A DNA stretch of 32,164 nt, taken from contig CAMVJO010000010.1 of the NCBI GenBank assembly GCA_947167835.1, positions 1-32,164 on the forward strand, read 5' to 3'. Shown piece after piece: positions 24,213 to 32,164 of this stretch. Below the pieces are notes generated by a model. That model was not told where the DNA came from, did no database searches, and was given only the letters and a program-made list of their open reading frames with translations. The position numbers and the translations under genes are program-made. The stretch comes from an uncultured Prevotellaceae bacterium. GTDB taxonomy: Bacteria; Bacteroidota; Bacteroidia; Bacteroidales; Bacteroidaceae. Within the stretch, counting starts at the first letter, position 1; each line of letters opens with the position of its first letter.

Positions 24213-24959
24213 ATGAAATTACTTGAAGGAAAGACAGCACTCATTACCGGTGCTGCACGCGGCATTGGCAAGGCCATTGCTCTGAAATTTGCAGAAGAAG
24301 GCGCAAATATCGCCTTTACCGACCTCGTTATTGACGAAAACGGCAAACAGACCGAAGCAGAAATAGCAGCCAAAGGCGTGAAATGCCTGGGTTATGCCTC
24401 GAACGCCGCCGATTTTGCACAGACAGAAGAAGTGGTGCAGAAGGTAAAAGAAGATTTCGGCAGCATCGACATTCTTGTGAACAATGCAGGAATCACCAAG
24501 GACGGTCTGATGATGCGCATGACTGAGCAACAATGGGATGCCGTGATAGCAGTAAATCTGAAGTCGGCATTCAATTTCATTCATGCCTGCACTCCGATCA
24601 TGATGCGCCAACGTAGCGGTTCTATCATCAACATGGCCAGCGTTGTCGGCGTACATGGAAACGCAGGACAGAGCAATTACGCAGCTTCCAAGGCAGGCCT
24701 CATCGCTTTGGCCAAGAGTGTGGCACAGGAAATGGGCAGTCGCGGCATTCGCGCCAACGCTATCGCCCCGGGCTTCATCGAAACAGCCATGACAGCCGCA
24801 CTTCCCGAAGAAGTTCGCAAGGAATGGTGCAACAAGATTCCACTTCGCCGCGGCGGACAGGTAGAAGACATTGCAAATGTCGCCACTTTTCTCGCCAGCG
24901 ACATGGCTTCCTACGTCACTGGCCAGGTTATCCAGGTGGATGGCGGTATGAATATGTAA
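24213..24959 (+). CDS. fabG: 3-oxoacyl-[acyl-carrier-protein] reductase
   Basis: FabG reduces 3-oxoacyl-ACP to 3-hydroxyacyl-ACP with NADPH in fatty-acid elongation. The 248-residue protein is a classical short-chain dehydrogenase: TGAARGIGKAIA nucleotide-binding loop (about 11-22), NNAGITKDG, catalytic Ser in INMASVVG, and Y-x-x-x-K in NYAASKAG. GFIETAMTAALPEE and the C-terminal VIQVDGGMNM are characteristic of FabG itself within this large family. It follows the TetR gene and has a clear terminator. Confidence 0.93.
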   Translation: MKLLEGKTALITGAARGIGKAIALKFAEEGANIAFTDLVIDENGKQTEAEIAAKGVKCLGYASNAADFAQTEEVVQKVKEDFGSIDILVNNAGITKDGLMMRMTEQQWDAVIAVNLKSAFNFIHACTPIMMRQRSGSIINMASVVGVHGNAGQSNYAASKAGLIALAKSVAQEMGSRGIRANAIAPGFIETAMTAALPEEVRKEWCNKIPLRRGGQVEDIANVATFLASDMASYVTGQVIQVDGGMNM

Positions 24960-24979
24960 AAACATCCGCATCTAAGAAT

Positions 24980-25026
24980 AAAGAAGGGCGCAGCCGATGA
25001 TTTGGCCGTGCCCTTCTTTGTTTTTC
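24980..25026 (+). terminator. Terminator of fabG
   Basis: A 10-bp perfect stem (AAAGAAGGGC / GCCCTTCTTT, 24980-24989 and 25010-25019) is followed by GTTTTTCC. It starts 21 bp after the fabG stop. Confidence 0.8.
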
Positions 25027-25103
25027 CCGCATCTACAACCGAAGATATTCGCGGAATCTTCACAAAACTCCCAACTCCAAAAAACTACCCCGGAAACAAG
25101 GGA

Positions 25104-25145
25104 AATTAGCTCGGAGCAAAAAAAAATTAAATCCGAGCTAATTTT
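25104..25145. repeat. Left part of composite repeat R3, split by MITE C
   Basis: TTAGCTCGGAGC and ATCCGAGCTAATTT form an inverted pair of the same CTCGGAG words seen in the other composite repeats. The sequence stops at the left target site of MITE C and resumes to its right at 25337, so the MITE appears to have landed in or next to this repeat. Confidence 0.6.
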
Positions 25146-25146
25146 A

Positions 25147-25332
25147 GGGTTGTTCTGAAAATTAGTTTATAATTATAGGGAAGTCTTGTTTGGTCTGTAT
25201 GCTTTTTCATTCTTTTTGGCACTTTTGTCTTTAATTCCTTGAACCATAGAAGACTATGCTTCTGCGAAACTAAAAACAAAATCACTCAAAAATCTTTGAA
25301 AAATCAAAACAGCCTAATTTTTAGAACAACCC
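25147..25332 (-). mobile_element. MITE copy C (186 bp), subfamily 1, TSD TTTA
   Basis: The ends are GGGTTGTTCTGAAAATTAG and CTAATTTTTAGAACAACCC (one mismatch), with TTTA immediately outside both (25143-25146 and 25333-25336). It is in reverse orientation relative to copies A and B: the interior reads CCTTGAACCATAG...CTATGCTTCTGCG. No coding capacity. Confidence 0.86.
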
Positions 25333-25336
25333 TTTA

Positions 25337-25486
25337 AATAGTGTCGAGCTAATTTTTTATACCTCCGAGCTAATTTTTTATACCTCCGAGCCCATTATCC
25401 CCATATTGCCCAAATCGCCCATTATTCCCCATAAAATCACCTTCAAAAACCTCGTAATAACACAATACCGTCATCCCGTTATAACG
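25337..25486 (+). repeat. Composite extragenic repeat, copy R3 (G4 motif + CTCCGAG words)
   Basis: It begins AATAGTGTCGAGCTAATTTT, continues with two direct copies of TACCTCCGAGC, then five C-runs at 25391-25430 with 5-6 base spacers (a minus-strand G-quadruplex motif). It ends with CGTCATCCCGTTATAACG, whose last ten bases are a perfect palindrome, directly against the gapA terminator. The module order is the same as R1, and the G-rich strand again matches the gene that ends here. Confidence 0.77.
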
Positions 25487-25518
25487 AAAAACGGGCTCAT
25501 CGAAAGTGATGAGCCCGT
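25486..25518 (-). terminator. Terminator of gapA
   Basis: An 11-bp perfect stem (ACGGGCTCATC / GATGAGCCCGT, 25491-25501 and 25508-25518) with a 6-nt loop is followed on the minus strand by a TTTT run. It lies 27 bp past the gapA stop. Confidence 0.82.
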
Positions 25519-25545
25519 AATTGGATTTTAGATACGAACAAACAA

Positions 25546-26586
<1,041 letters not shown>

Positions 26587-26689
26587 TTAAGATTTATACT
26601 TTTCACGTTCATACACCGCAAAAGCGGGGTGCTGTAAGGCGCTTTTTCAGGAAAAAATTGAGTTTATGTACACTTTTTTCCTTATAGCG

Positions 26690-26720
26690 TTGCAAAATTA
26701 CAAATTACTTTTTATTTTTG
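26690..26720 (+). promoter_or_regulatory. Candidate mscL promoter
   Basis: TTG at 26690-26692 and TATTTTTG at 26713-26720 are separated by 20 bp, matching the Bacteroidetes arrangement. It overlaps the divergent gapA -7 box. The mscL ATG is 160 bp downstream, a long leader, so another start point is possible. The rest of 26557-26881 holds no gene. Confidence 0.4.
26693..26700 (-). promoter_or_regulatory. -7 box for gapA
   Basis: TAATTTTG on the minus strand matches TAnnTTTG, about 140 bp upstream of the gapA ATG, with a TTTG 22 bp further upstream. Confidence 0.5.
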
Positions 26721-26881
26721 CGCAAAGAAAATCCAAAATAATCTACATTTTGTCAGACTTTTATCCACTTTTTGTCAAAAAAAGCTGGATTTTGCAAGTC
26801 GAGTTGAAAAAAATGTAAGTCATTTTTCAGTTTTCCCCGTAAAAAAGAAACAATATTCATCAATTCTAAAAATTTTATACT

Positions 26882-27316
26882 ATGGGATTCGTAAAAGATT
26901 TCAAGGAATTTGCCATGAGAGGCAATGTTTTAGACATGGCTGTCGGTGTAATCATTGGCGGCGCGTTCGGAAAAATCATCAGCAGCATGGTTGATGACGT
27001 TATCATGCCGGTAGTCAGCAAACTCACGGGCGGAATAGATTTTACCAACCTCTATCTGCCGCTTTCAGAGAACGTAGAAATGGGACTCTCGCTGGAAAAA
27101 GCACGCGAAATGGGATCTGTGCTTGCTTACGGTCAGTTCTTGCAGAATACCGTGGACTTCCTCATCGTGGCCTTCTGCATATTCCTCATGATCAAGGGCA
27201 TTGCAAAACTTAACCGCAAGAAAGAAGAACCCGCTCCCGAAGCTCCTGCCGCTCCCGAGCCATCTGCAGAAGAAAAGTTGCTCACCGAAATTCGCGACCT
27301 TCTGAAAAACAAATAA
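26882..27316 (+). CDS. mscL: Large-conductance mechanosensitive channel
   Basis: MscL opens under high membrane tension and releases solutes during hypo-osmotic shock. It works as a homopentamer in the inner membrane. The 144-residue protein begins with the amphipathic helix [16 protein letters not shown]1, the pore-lining helix, follows as [22 protein letters not shown], with a periplasmic loop and TM2 ([18 protein letters not shown]). The C-terminal cytoplasmic helix [13 protein letters not shown] is preceded by an Ala/Pro/Glu linker. Length is normal. It is monocistronic with a strong terminator. Confidence 0.96.
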   Translation: MGFVKDFKEFAMRGNVLDMAVGVIIGGAFGKIISSMVDDVIMPVVSKLTGGIDFTNLYLPLSENVEMGLSLEKAREMGSVLAYGQFLQNTVDFLIVAFCIFLMIKGIAKLNRKKEEPAPEAPAAPEPSAEEKLLTEIRDLLKNK

Positions 27317-27337
27317 TACTGACAGAATCATTTAAAA

Positions 27338-27377
27338 CGAGTTGGCAGATTCCTCGCAATTTGCCAACTCGCATTTT
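27338..27377 (+). terminator. Terminator of mscL
   Basis: A 10-bp perfect stem (CGAGTTGGCA / TGCCAACTCG) with a 14-nt loop is followed by CATTTTTAAG. It starts 21 bp after the mscL stop. Confidence 0.82.
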
Positions 27378-27518
27378 TAAGGGTAGCAGCAAAATTCAGA
27401 TTATCGGTACTGAATAAAAAGGACCTCCCAGAAATAAGATTCTATTTCCCGACAATAAGATTTTAAGCTCTAAAACAAACCAAAAAGATTCCCCTGGATT
27501 TCACAAGAGCCCCGCTTC

Positions 27519-28259
27519 ATGAATTACAAACAGGAACATATAAAACCCTACGACGCACAACGCGAAAAAGGAGAGCAGGTTGAAGAAATGTTTGACAACA
27601 TTTCCCATTCCTACGACCTACTTAATCATTTCCTTTCCCTGGGTATCGATCGCAAGTGGCGCAAGGCTGCCATCAACTCCCTGAAAGCTTTTCATCCCCG
27701 CCACATACTTGATGTTGCTACGGGCACAGGCGATTTTGCCTTGCTTTCTGCTTCGATGCTTGAGCCGGAAAAACTTTTAGGCGTGGATATTTCAGAAGGT
27801 ATGATGCAGGTAGCGCGAAAAAAAGCGGCAGAACAACATCTGGATGCCGTCGTAAGTTTCCAGAAAGAGGACTGTATGCAACTCAGCCTCGACGATAATT
27901 CCTTCGATGCCGTAACTGTGGCGTATGGTGTGCGCAATTTTGCGGATTTAGAACGGGGACTGCGCGAAATGCTTCGCGTATTGCGTCCGGATGGCCGACT
28001 TGTCATCATAGAGCTCACCGCTCCCAAGTCTTTTCCCATGAAACAATTATTTTGGCTCTACTCCCATATTTATATGCCCCTGATTGGACGGTTAATCTCC
28101 CGAGACAATAAAGCATATTCCTACCTTCCCGCCACAATGGAGGCGTTTCCGCAAGGAGAAGTGATGCAGCAAATTCTGCAACGTTGCGGCTATGCCGACG
28201 TTTCGTTCAGGCGTTTCACATTTGGTCTGAGCACGCTTTATACAGCTCGGAAGCCATAA
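27519..28259 (+). CDS. ubiE: Demethylmenaquinone methyltransferase (UbiE/MenG)
   Basis: The enzyme methylates demethylmenaquinone with S-adenosylmethionine, the last step of menaquinone synthesis. The 246-residue class I methyltransferase has FDNISHSYDLLNHFLSLGIDRKWR at the N-terminus (UbiE signature), motif I LDVATGTGDFALL, the acidic loop GVDISEGMM, and the second UbiE signature YGVRNFADLERGL. In an organism that makes only menaquinone it is better called MenG. It lies upstream of aroE on the same strand. The 282-bp gap is mostly MITE D; without it the two genes would be about 90 bp apart, suggesting a former or present operon. Confidence 0.94.
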   Translation: MNYKQEHIKPYDAQREKGEQVEEMFDNISHSYDLLNHFLSLGIDRKWRKAAINSLKAFHPRHILDVATGTGDFALLSASMLEPEKLLGVDISEGMMQVARKKAAEQHLDAVVSFQKEDCMQLSLDDNSFDAVTVAYGVRNFADLERGLREMLRVLRPDGRLVIIELTAPKSFPMKQLFWLYSHIYMPLIGRLISRDNKAYSYLPATMEAFPQGEVMQQILQRCGYADVSFRRFTFGLSTLYTARKP

Positions 28260-28324
28260 TCGTTTCTGTCGGACTATCAACAGATTTCCACACAATAAAT
28301 AATTTTTGCAAGGATTACTCTTAA

Positions 28325-28509
28325 GGGATGTTCTATAAATTACGTTTTTAAGAAACTGGTCTCTATTTTATTCTGCTTGTTTTTGAAATCTTTTTGCCGT
28401 CTTTAGCTTTAATTCCTTGAACCGTAGCTCGCTACGCTCCTTCGTCATTAAAGCTAAATCCAATCAAAATCTAAACAAAAACAATGCAGCCTAATTTATA
28501 GAACATCCC
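28325..28509 (-). mobile_element. MITE copy D (185 bp), subfamily 2, TSD TTAA
   Basis: The ends are GGGATGTTCTATAAATTA and TAATTTATAGAACATCCC, with TTAA immediately outside both (28321-28324 and 28510-28513). The interior is a long imperfect palindrome around CGTAGCTCGCTACG. It is the exact reverse complement of copy E across the full element. It sits between ubiE and aroE. Confidence 0.88.
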
Positions 28510-28541
28510 TTAAAATAGATACACTTCAATTATTCCCCACT

Positions 28542-29315
28542 ATGAGCAAACGCGCATTTGGTCTGCTTGGCTATCCGTTAGGTCACTCTTTTTCTGCACA
28601 ATTCTTTGCAGAAAAATTCGAGCGTGAGCACATCGACGCTGTTTACACGAACTTTGAAGAGACCGATGCCGCACAACTGTGTCGTATCGTGACGGAACAC
28701 AATAATCTGGAGGGACTGAATGTCACGATTCCGCACAAAGGTGCTGTGATCCCGATGCTAAACGATATCAGTACGGAGGCAAAAAGCATTGGTGCCGTAA
28801 ACGTGATAAAAATCGTGCGCAACAGTCGCGGTACGTTCCTGAAAGGTTTTAATACCGACGTCATCGGATTTACCAGAAGCCTGCAACCTTTACTTAAACC
28901 GCACCATCGTCGCGCTTTGGTGCTGGGAACAGGCGGTGCATCGAAGGCTGTTGTTTTTGGCTTGCGGAAACTGGGAATTACACCACAGTACGTAAGCCGT
29001 AAGGCTAGAGAAAACATCCTTACCTACGAGGAAATCACGCCAAGTGTGCTGCAAGATTATACTGTCGTCGTGAATTGTACTCCGCTCGGCATGTTTCCGA
29101 AAATTGACGCGGCACCTTCCCTGCCCTATTCGGCACTAACGCCCCGACACCTGCTTTTCGATTTGGTTTACAACCCACTTGAAACGCAATTCCTCGCATT
29201 TGGAGCAAAACAGGGCGCCACTACCAAAAACGGGCTCGAGATGCTGCACTTACAAGCCTTGGCTGCCTGGGAAATATGGAACGACAATGAAGCATACTGC
29301 CCAGATTGCATTTAG
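28542..29315 (+). CDS. aroE: Shikimate dehydrogenase
   Basis: AroE reduces 3-dehydroshikimate to shikimate with NADPH in the chorismate pathway. The 257-residue protein has GYPLGHSFSAQFF (shikimate-binding Ser pair), NVTIPHK with the catalytic K66, and GFNTD with the catalytic D106. The Rossmann loop is VLGTGGASKAV, followed by VNCTPLGMFP and FDLVYNPLETQFL. It is complete and looks functional. Identical MITEs in opposite orientation lie on both sides. Its stop codon TAG is formed by the last bases of the TTTA duplication and the first G of MITE E. The same TAG would exist without the insertion, because the base after the right-hand duplication is also G. Confidence 0.95.
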   Translation: MSKRAFGLLGYPLGHSFSAQFFAEKFEREHIDAVYTNFEETDAAQLCRIVTEHNNLEGLNVTIPHKGAVIPMLNDISTEAKSIGAVNVIKIVRNSRGTFLKGFNTDVIGFTRSLQPLLKPHHRRALVLGTGGASKAVVFGLRKLGITPQYVSRKARENILTYEEITPSVLQDYTVVVNCTPLGMFPKIDAAPSLPYSALTPRHLLFDLVYNPLETQFLAFGAKQGATTKNGLEMLHLQALAAWEIWNDNEAYCPDCI

Positions 29316-29499
29316 GGATGTTCTATAAATTAGGCTGCATTGTTTTTGTTTAGATTTTGATTGGATTTAGCTTTAATGACGAAGGAGCGTAGCGAGCTAC
29401 GGTTCAAGGAATTAAAGCTAAAGACGGCAAAAAGATTTCAAAAACAAGCAGAATAAAATAGAGACCAGTTTCTTAAAAACGTAATTTATAGAACATCCC
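29315..29499 (+). mobile_element. MITE copy E (185 bp), subfamily 2, TSD TTTA
   Basis: The ends are GGGATGTTCTATAAATTAG and TAATTTATAGAACATCCC, with TTTA immediately outside both (29311-29314 and 29500-29503). By eye it is identical to the reverse complement of copy D over all 185 bp. It starts at the last base of the aroE stop codon. Confidence 0.88.
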
Positions 29500-29654
29500 T
29501 TTAGTATTGTCGCGATAATTACAAAAATCTGCGTTTTAAAGACAGATTTTCCTTGGTAAAACAGAAGACTCCTTAACATTAAGAGAGCTTTTCCTTGGAA
29601 ATAAAAGAACACCCCATAGCATAAAGAAAGACACTCCTTGATATAATATATAAT

Positions 29655-30140
29655 ATGAACGACTCATACAAGCGCCAGTCCACGATACGGATGTTGCTCA
29701 CGCACATGGAAGTTTCTTCCCAGCACATGTTGCTGGGTTTGTTGAAGCAACGCGGATTTGAGGTGTCACAACCCACGCTTTCAAAGGACCTAACCCAAAT
29801 GCATGTGGCGAAAGTACATACTAATGGGAAGCAAAGATACGTTTTGCCCGAAAATCCGCTCTACCAGCGCGAGGTAAGCCGCAATAACGTGCCGCCGGCA
29901 TGTGCCGATGCCTATATTTCCTGTGAACGCTCGGGCAATATGGCTGTTATCCACACGAAACCCGGATATGCTGCGGCAGTTGCCACCGAGATAGACCGAG
30001 CAAAATTCTCAAGTGTGCTGGGTACTGTGGCAGGATACGACACTATCATGCTCCTGCTACGCGAAAACACGCTGCCGGAGGCTTTCAATGAAGAATTGTC
30101 CACACTTTTCGTCACAGACGGCAAGGATAACTGGCAATAA
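29655..30140 (+). CDS. argR: Arginine repressor
   Basis: ArgR represses arginine biosynthesis genes when bound to L-arginine, acting as a hexamer. The 161-residue protein has the N-terminal winged helix: VSSQHMLLGLLKQRGFEVSQPTLSKDL (about 20-46), where the usual TxSRDL reads TLSKDL. The C-terminal hexamerisation domain is about 85-160. The arginine-contacting motif GTxAGDDT reads GTVAGYDT, so Tyr128 replaces the first Asp. The length is typical. Upstream lie two TTTTCCTTGG copies (near 29549 and 29587) and an AT-rich near-palindrome that runs into the start codon, either of which could be an autoregulatory site. No arginine gene is in the window. Confidence 0.9.
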   Translation: MNDSYKRQSTIRMLLTHMEVSSQHMLLGLLKQRGFEVSQPTLSKDLTQMHVAKVHTNGKQRYVLPENPLYQREVSRNNVPPACADAYISCERSGNMAVIHTKPGYAAAVATEIDRAKFSSVLGTVAGYDTIMLLLRENTLPEAFNEELSTLFVTDGKDNWQ

Positions 30141-30192
30141 TCCGGACTTACAAGACAAGAGAGCCGACGAAATTCTAACTAATACCACAAAA

Positions 30193-30226
30193 AATGTTCA
30201 ATTTCCCATGATTGAGCATTTTTTTA
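30193..30226 (+). terminator. Terminator of argR
   Basis: The stem AATGTTCAAT / ATTGAGCATT (one G-U type position) with an 8-nt loop is followed by a T-run. It lies about 50 bp after the argR stop. Confidence 0.72.
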
Positions 30227-30260
30227 TGCTTTTTATGCAGGTTATTCTAACAGAAAACAC

Positions 30261-30268
30261 TAATTTTG
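30261..30268 (+). promoter_or_regulatory. -7 box for the AraC-family gene
   Basis: TAATTTTG matches TAnnTTTG, 19 bp upstream of the ATG at 30288. No clear -33 TTTG. Confidence 0.5.
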
Positions 30269-30287
30269 CAGGAAATAAAGAAAAGGA

Positions 30288-31214
30288 ATGGATAAGAAGA
30301 ATACTTTTGAGGTGACATTGTCGATGATGCCCGACACTATTACGAAATTATCGTATGCAAACTTTTTTCATCTTGACGACAATTTCGAGCATACGTGGCA
30401 TCGCGCAAGTTATGACGGCGAGCCTGTGAAACTGATGTTCGCCACATTGTTGTTTTGTACCGAGGGCAGCGGTATTTTGCGCATCAATCTGCAAGATTAC
30501 CGTATGCAACCCAACGATATCCTGATTATTCCGCCTGGTAGCATCGTAGAACGATTCCATTTGGGCGACGATATGAAAATCGGCTTCATCAATATCACGG
30601 GAAAGTCGGACCAAAACTTCATGTCGAACGGCAATATCCAACTATACATGGCCAGTGTCATCAAAAACGACCCCATGCTGGTGCATTGCCGCCCTCAAAC
30701 GATGGAGCAACTGGTAAAAATCTACCACATGCTGCGTAGTGTGGTGAGCGATGACCAACTTACGTTCAAGGACAACTTGATTTCCTACTTTTTGCAGGCC
30801 ATGGTGACCTACTGGATGAATGATTACGAAAACAACAACCGCGAACAGCAGGTGCAACTCACCAGAAACGAACAGATATTGAGCGAATTTATCAATTTGG
30901 TGCGCAATAACTACAAAGAGCACCGCGAAGTGAACTTCTATGCCAACCAAATGTGCATCACCCCCAAGTATCTGGGCGTTGTCGTGACACACACCAGCGG
31001 TAAGAGGCCGATAGAATGGATTCGCGACTTTGTAATACTCGATGCCAAGGCGATGATCATAAGTCGCAACTACACAATGCAGCAAATCAGCGAGATTCTG
31101 AATTTTGCCAACCCGAGTTTCTTTGGTAAGTACTTCAAAGAAGCCGTTGGCTGCTCACCCGGGACATACGCCTCGAAGAATAAAAAACGCAGAGCGGAAG
31201 AAAATGCTGAATAA
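30288..31214 (+). CDS. AraC-family transcriptional regulator
   Basis: This 308-residue protein has an N-terminal cupin-like AraC ligand/dimerisation domain (about 40-160, with LLFCTEGSGILRINLQDYRMQPNDILIIPPG). The C-terminal pair of helix-turn-helix motifs is about 200-300. The first HTH is VNFYANQMCITPKYLGVVV. The second contains the AraC signature ISEILNFANPSFFGKYFKEAVGCSPGTY. The ligand is unknown. It has its own TAATTTTG box and converges with the LuxR-type gene, only 15 bp separating the two stops. Confidence 0.92.
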   Translation: MDKKNTFEVTLSMMPDTITKLSYANFFHLDDNFEHTWHRASYDGEPVKLMFATLLFCTEGSGILRINLQDYRMQPNDILIIPPGSIVERFHLGDDMKIGFINITGKSDQNFMSNGNIQLYMASVIKNDPMLVHCRPQTMEQLVKIYHMLRSVVSDDQLTFKDNLISYFLQAMVTYWMNDYENNNREQQVQLTRNEQILSEFINLVRNNYKEHREVNFYANQMCITPKYLGVVVTHTSGKRPIEWIRDFVILDAKAMIISRNYTMQQISEILNFANPSFFGKYFKEAVGCSPGTYASKNKKRRAEENAE

Positions 31215-31229
31215 GGGGAGAAAAAAATA

Positions 31230-31865
31230 TCAAATCTCCTCTACCTTCACCAAGCCGTGAGCAACGGCATACATAGTCAGGGCGCTGACGGATTTCAGTC
31301 CTAACTTGCCGATCAGATTCTTGCGATGCGAAATGACAGTCGTCATTTCCACGCCCAGATGGTCGGCTATTTCTTTATTTGTAAACCCCTTCACAATTTC
31401 TTGCAGCACCAATTCCTCGCGCGGTGTGAGCAAAGGTTTGAAATGTGGCATCGCCGTGTCTTTTTGCCGCGATGCCATTTCTGTATGTCCGTGTCCAGTG
31501 CCGTGTGCTGCGTGGTGCAGACCGACAAGTGTGCGAATCAATTCTTCCTGCGGCAGACAAACATTGATAGTATGGAAGTGCGACGGCAAGGTGTTGGCAT
31601 TTCCGCCTTCAAGCAGGACTATCGTCTTGTGCGACCGCTCAATGAAATACATAGCGTGCTCCACCACGATTCTACCTGCCACAAAATAGTGGAAAAACTG
31701 CCCCTTGTCCGCATTCGTGAGCATATCAAACGAGGTAAACACGCAAGTTCTAACCATAGGTATCATCTCGCGGATAATAGAGGCGAGTCCTATGGCAGAA
31801 AGTGTGTTCGGTTCTATAATAGCTATCTGCGGCTGATCAAAAGGATACGGAAAATTCTCTTTCAT
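31230..31865 (-). CDS. LuxR-type regulator with a degenerate receiver-like domain
   Basis: This 211-residue protein ends in a clear LuxR/NarL helix-turn-helix (about 140-205): LLTPREELVLQEIVKGFTNKEIADHLGVEMTTVISHRKNLIGKLG. The N-terminal ~120 residues have the length and beta-strand spacing of a receiver (IAIIEPNTLSAIGLASII). The acidic pair after the first strand is only partly kept (EP), and no Asp stands at the expected phosphorylation site after the third strand (YFVAGRIVV). A His-rich linker (HHAAHGTGHGHTE, about 115-127) joins the domains. No histidine kinase is adjacent. It is probably an orphan regulator not controlled by standard phosphotransfer. TATATTTG lies 16 bp upstream. Confidence 0.85.
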   Translation of the reverse strand: MKENFPYPFDQPQIAIIEPNTLSAIGLASIIREMIPMVRTCVFTSFDMLTNADKGQFFHYFVAGRIVVEHAMYFIERSHKTIVLLEGGNANTLPSHFHTINVCLPQEELIRTLVGLHHAAHGTGHGHTEMASRQKDTAMPHFKPLLTPREELVLQEIVKGFTNKEIADHLGVEMTTVISHRKNLIGKLGLKSVSALTMYAVAHGLVKVEEI

Positions 31866-31880
31866 AACGGTTTACGACTG

Positions 31881-31888
31881 CAAATATA
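31881..31888 (-). promoter_or_regulatory. -7 box for the LuxR-type gene
   Basis: TATATTTG on the minus strand matches TAnnTTTG, 16 bp upstream of the ATG at 31865. Confidence 0.45.
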
Positions 31889-31958
31889 CACAGATTTATG
31901 CGATTCTTGCCGTAAATTTGCAAAAACAAAGCATAAAAATGGTTTTTATTCCCCATTT

Positions 31959-32112
31959 CGTCATACCGTTAGTTCGATATACCGTTATTACGACCTCTTT
32001 GAGAGTGATTTCTGGGGAAAAAATGGGCGATATGGGCAATATGGGGTTAATGGGCTCGGAGATAACAAAATATAGCTCCGAGAAAAATCAAATTAGCTCG
32101 ACACTATTTAAA
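31959..32112 (-). repeat. Composite extragenic repeat, copy R4 (G4 motif + CTCGGAG hairpin)
   Basis: Read on the minus strand it starts TTAAATAGTGTCGAGCTAATTT, continues with CTCGGAGCTA and TATCTCCGAGC, then five C-runs (plus-strand G-runs at 32014-32054 with 5-7 base spacers), and ends with diverged CGTAATAACG / CGTTA words and CGTCAT-like sequence. The order is identical to R1 and R3, inverted. It lies upstream of the LuxR-type gene. The gene to its right is outside the window. Confidence 0.74.
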
Positions 32113-32164
32113 ATTATTGGTGTCCGGTAAAAGTTGAGAATCGCTAAATTATGTGTCCGCAGTG

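Noticed and set aside
24219-24971. 250-aa minus-strand ORF opposite fabG
   Set aside because: It is antisense to a canonical short-chain dehydrogenase. Cys/His-rich composition is typical of shadow frames.
28325-29499. MITE-aroE-MITE as a classical composite transposon
   Set aside because: The outer 4-mers differ (TTAA left, TTTA right), while each MITE has its own matched duplication. Two separate insertions explain this better, and no transposase is present.
32115-32164. GTGTCCGGTAAAAGTTG at the right edge, possibly the start of an insertion sequence
   Set aside because: Only 50 bp are available, with no ORF, no partner end and no second copy in the window to support the idea.

Overview
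The window looks like a chromosomal segment from a Bacteroidales bacterium, most likely a Prevotella-like genus. Four things support this. Many genes are preceded by the Bacteroidetes -7 box TAnnTTTG, usually as TAATTTTG. Complex I has the 11-subunit form with fused NuoCD and no NuoE, NuoF or NuoG. Menaquinone genes (menA, and ubiE/menG) are present. The secreted GH109-type protein and the TPR protein are typical of the group. No tRNA, rRNA or CRISPR array was seen. The species assignment is inference.

Layout. 1-4.1 kb: a secreted TPR protein and a carboxyltransferase subunit (PycB/OadA type), both on the minus strand and each followed by structured repeats. 4.3-7.8 kb: a sugar-phosphate nucleotidyltransferase, a lone tyrosine recombinase and menA. 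8.2-9.9 kb: a GH109-like secreted oxidoreductase-fold glycosidase. 10.3-20.7 kb: one minus-strand nuo operon, A-B-CD-H-I-J-K-L-M-N. 21.4-25 kb, plus strand: a secreted protein of unknown function, a CapA-like lipoprotein, a TetR regulator and FabG. 25.5-27.3 kb: divergent gapA and mscL. 27.5-30.1 kb: ubiE/menG, aroE and argR. 30.3-31.9 kb: convergent AraC-type and LuxR-type regulators.

MenA and UbiE/MenG carry out the last two steps of menaquinone synthesis, and menaquinone is the acceptor used by the complex I encoded between them. AroE feeds chorismate, the precursor of both menaquinone and aromatic amino acids. The rest is ordinary core metabolism and regulation.

The unusual content is between the genes. 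There are five copies (two subfamilies) of a ~186-bp palindromic MITE. Every copy is bounded by a perfect 4-bp A/T-only target duplication, and two identical copies in opposite orientation bracket aroE. There are four copies of a composite extragenic repeat that combines a G-quadruplex-type motif with CTCGGAG hairpins. Three of them sit just past the hairpin after a gene, with the G-rich strand matching the transcript. There are two homologous four-unit arrays of a 22-bp tandem palindrome (TTCTC-N8-GAGAA). A five-unit tandem hairpin array follows the carboxyltransferase gene, and a single relative of it lies inside the nuo operon. These repeat systems are the best candidates for something undescribed. 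I could not search any database, so novelty is not established.
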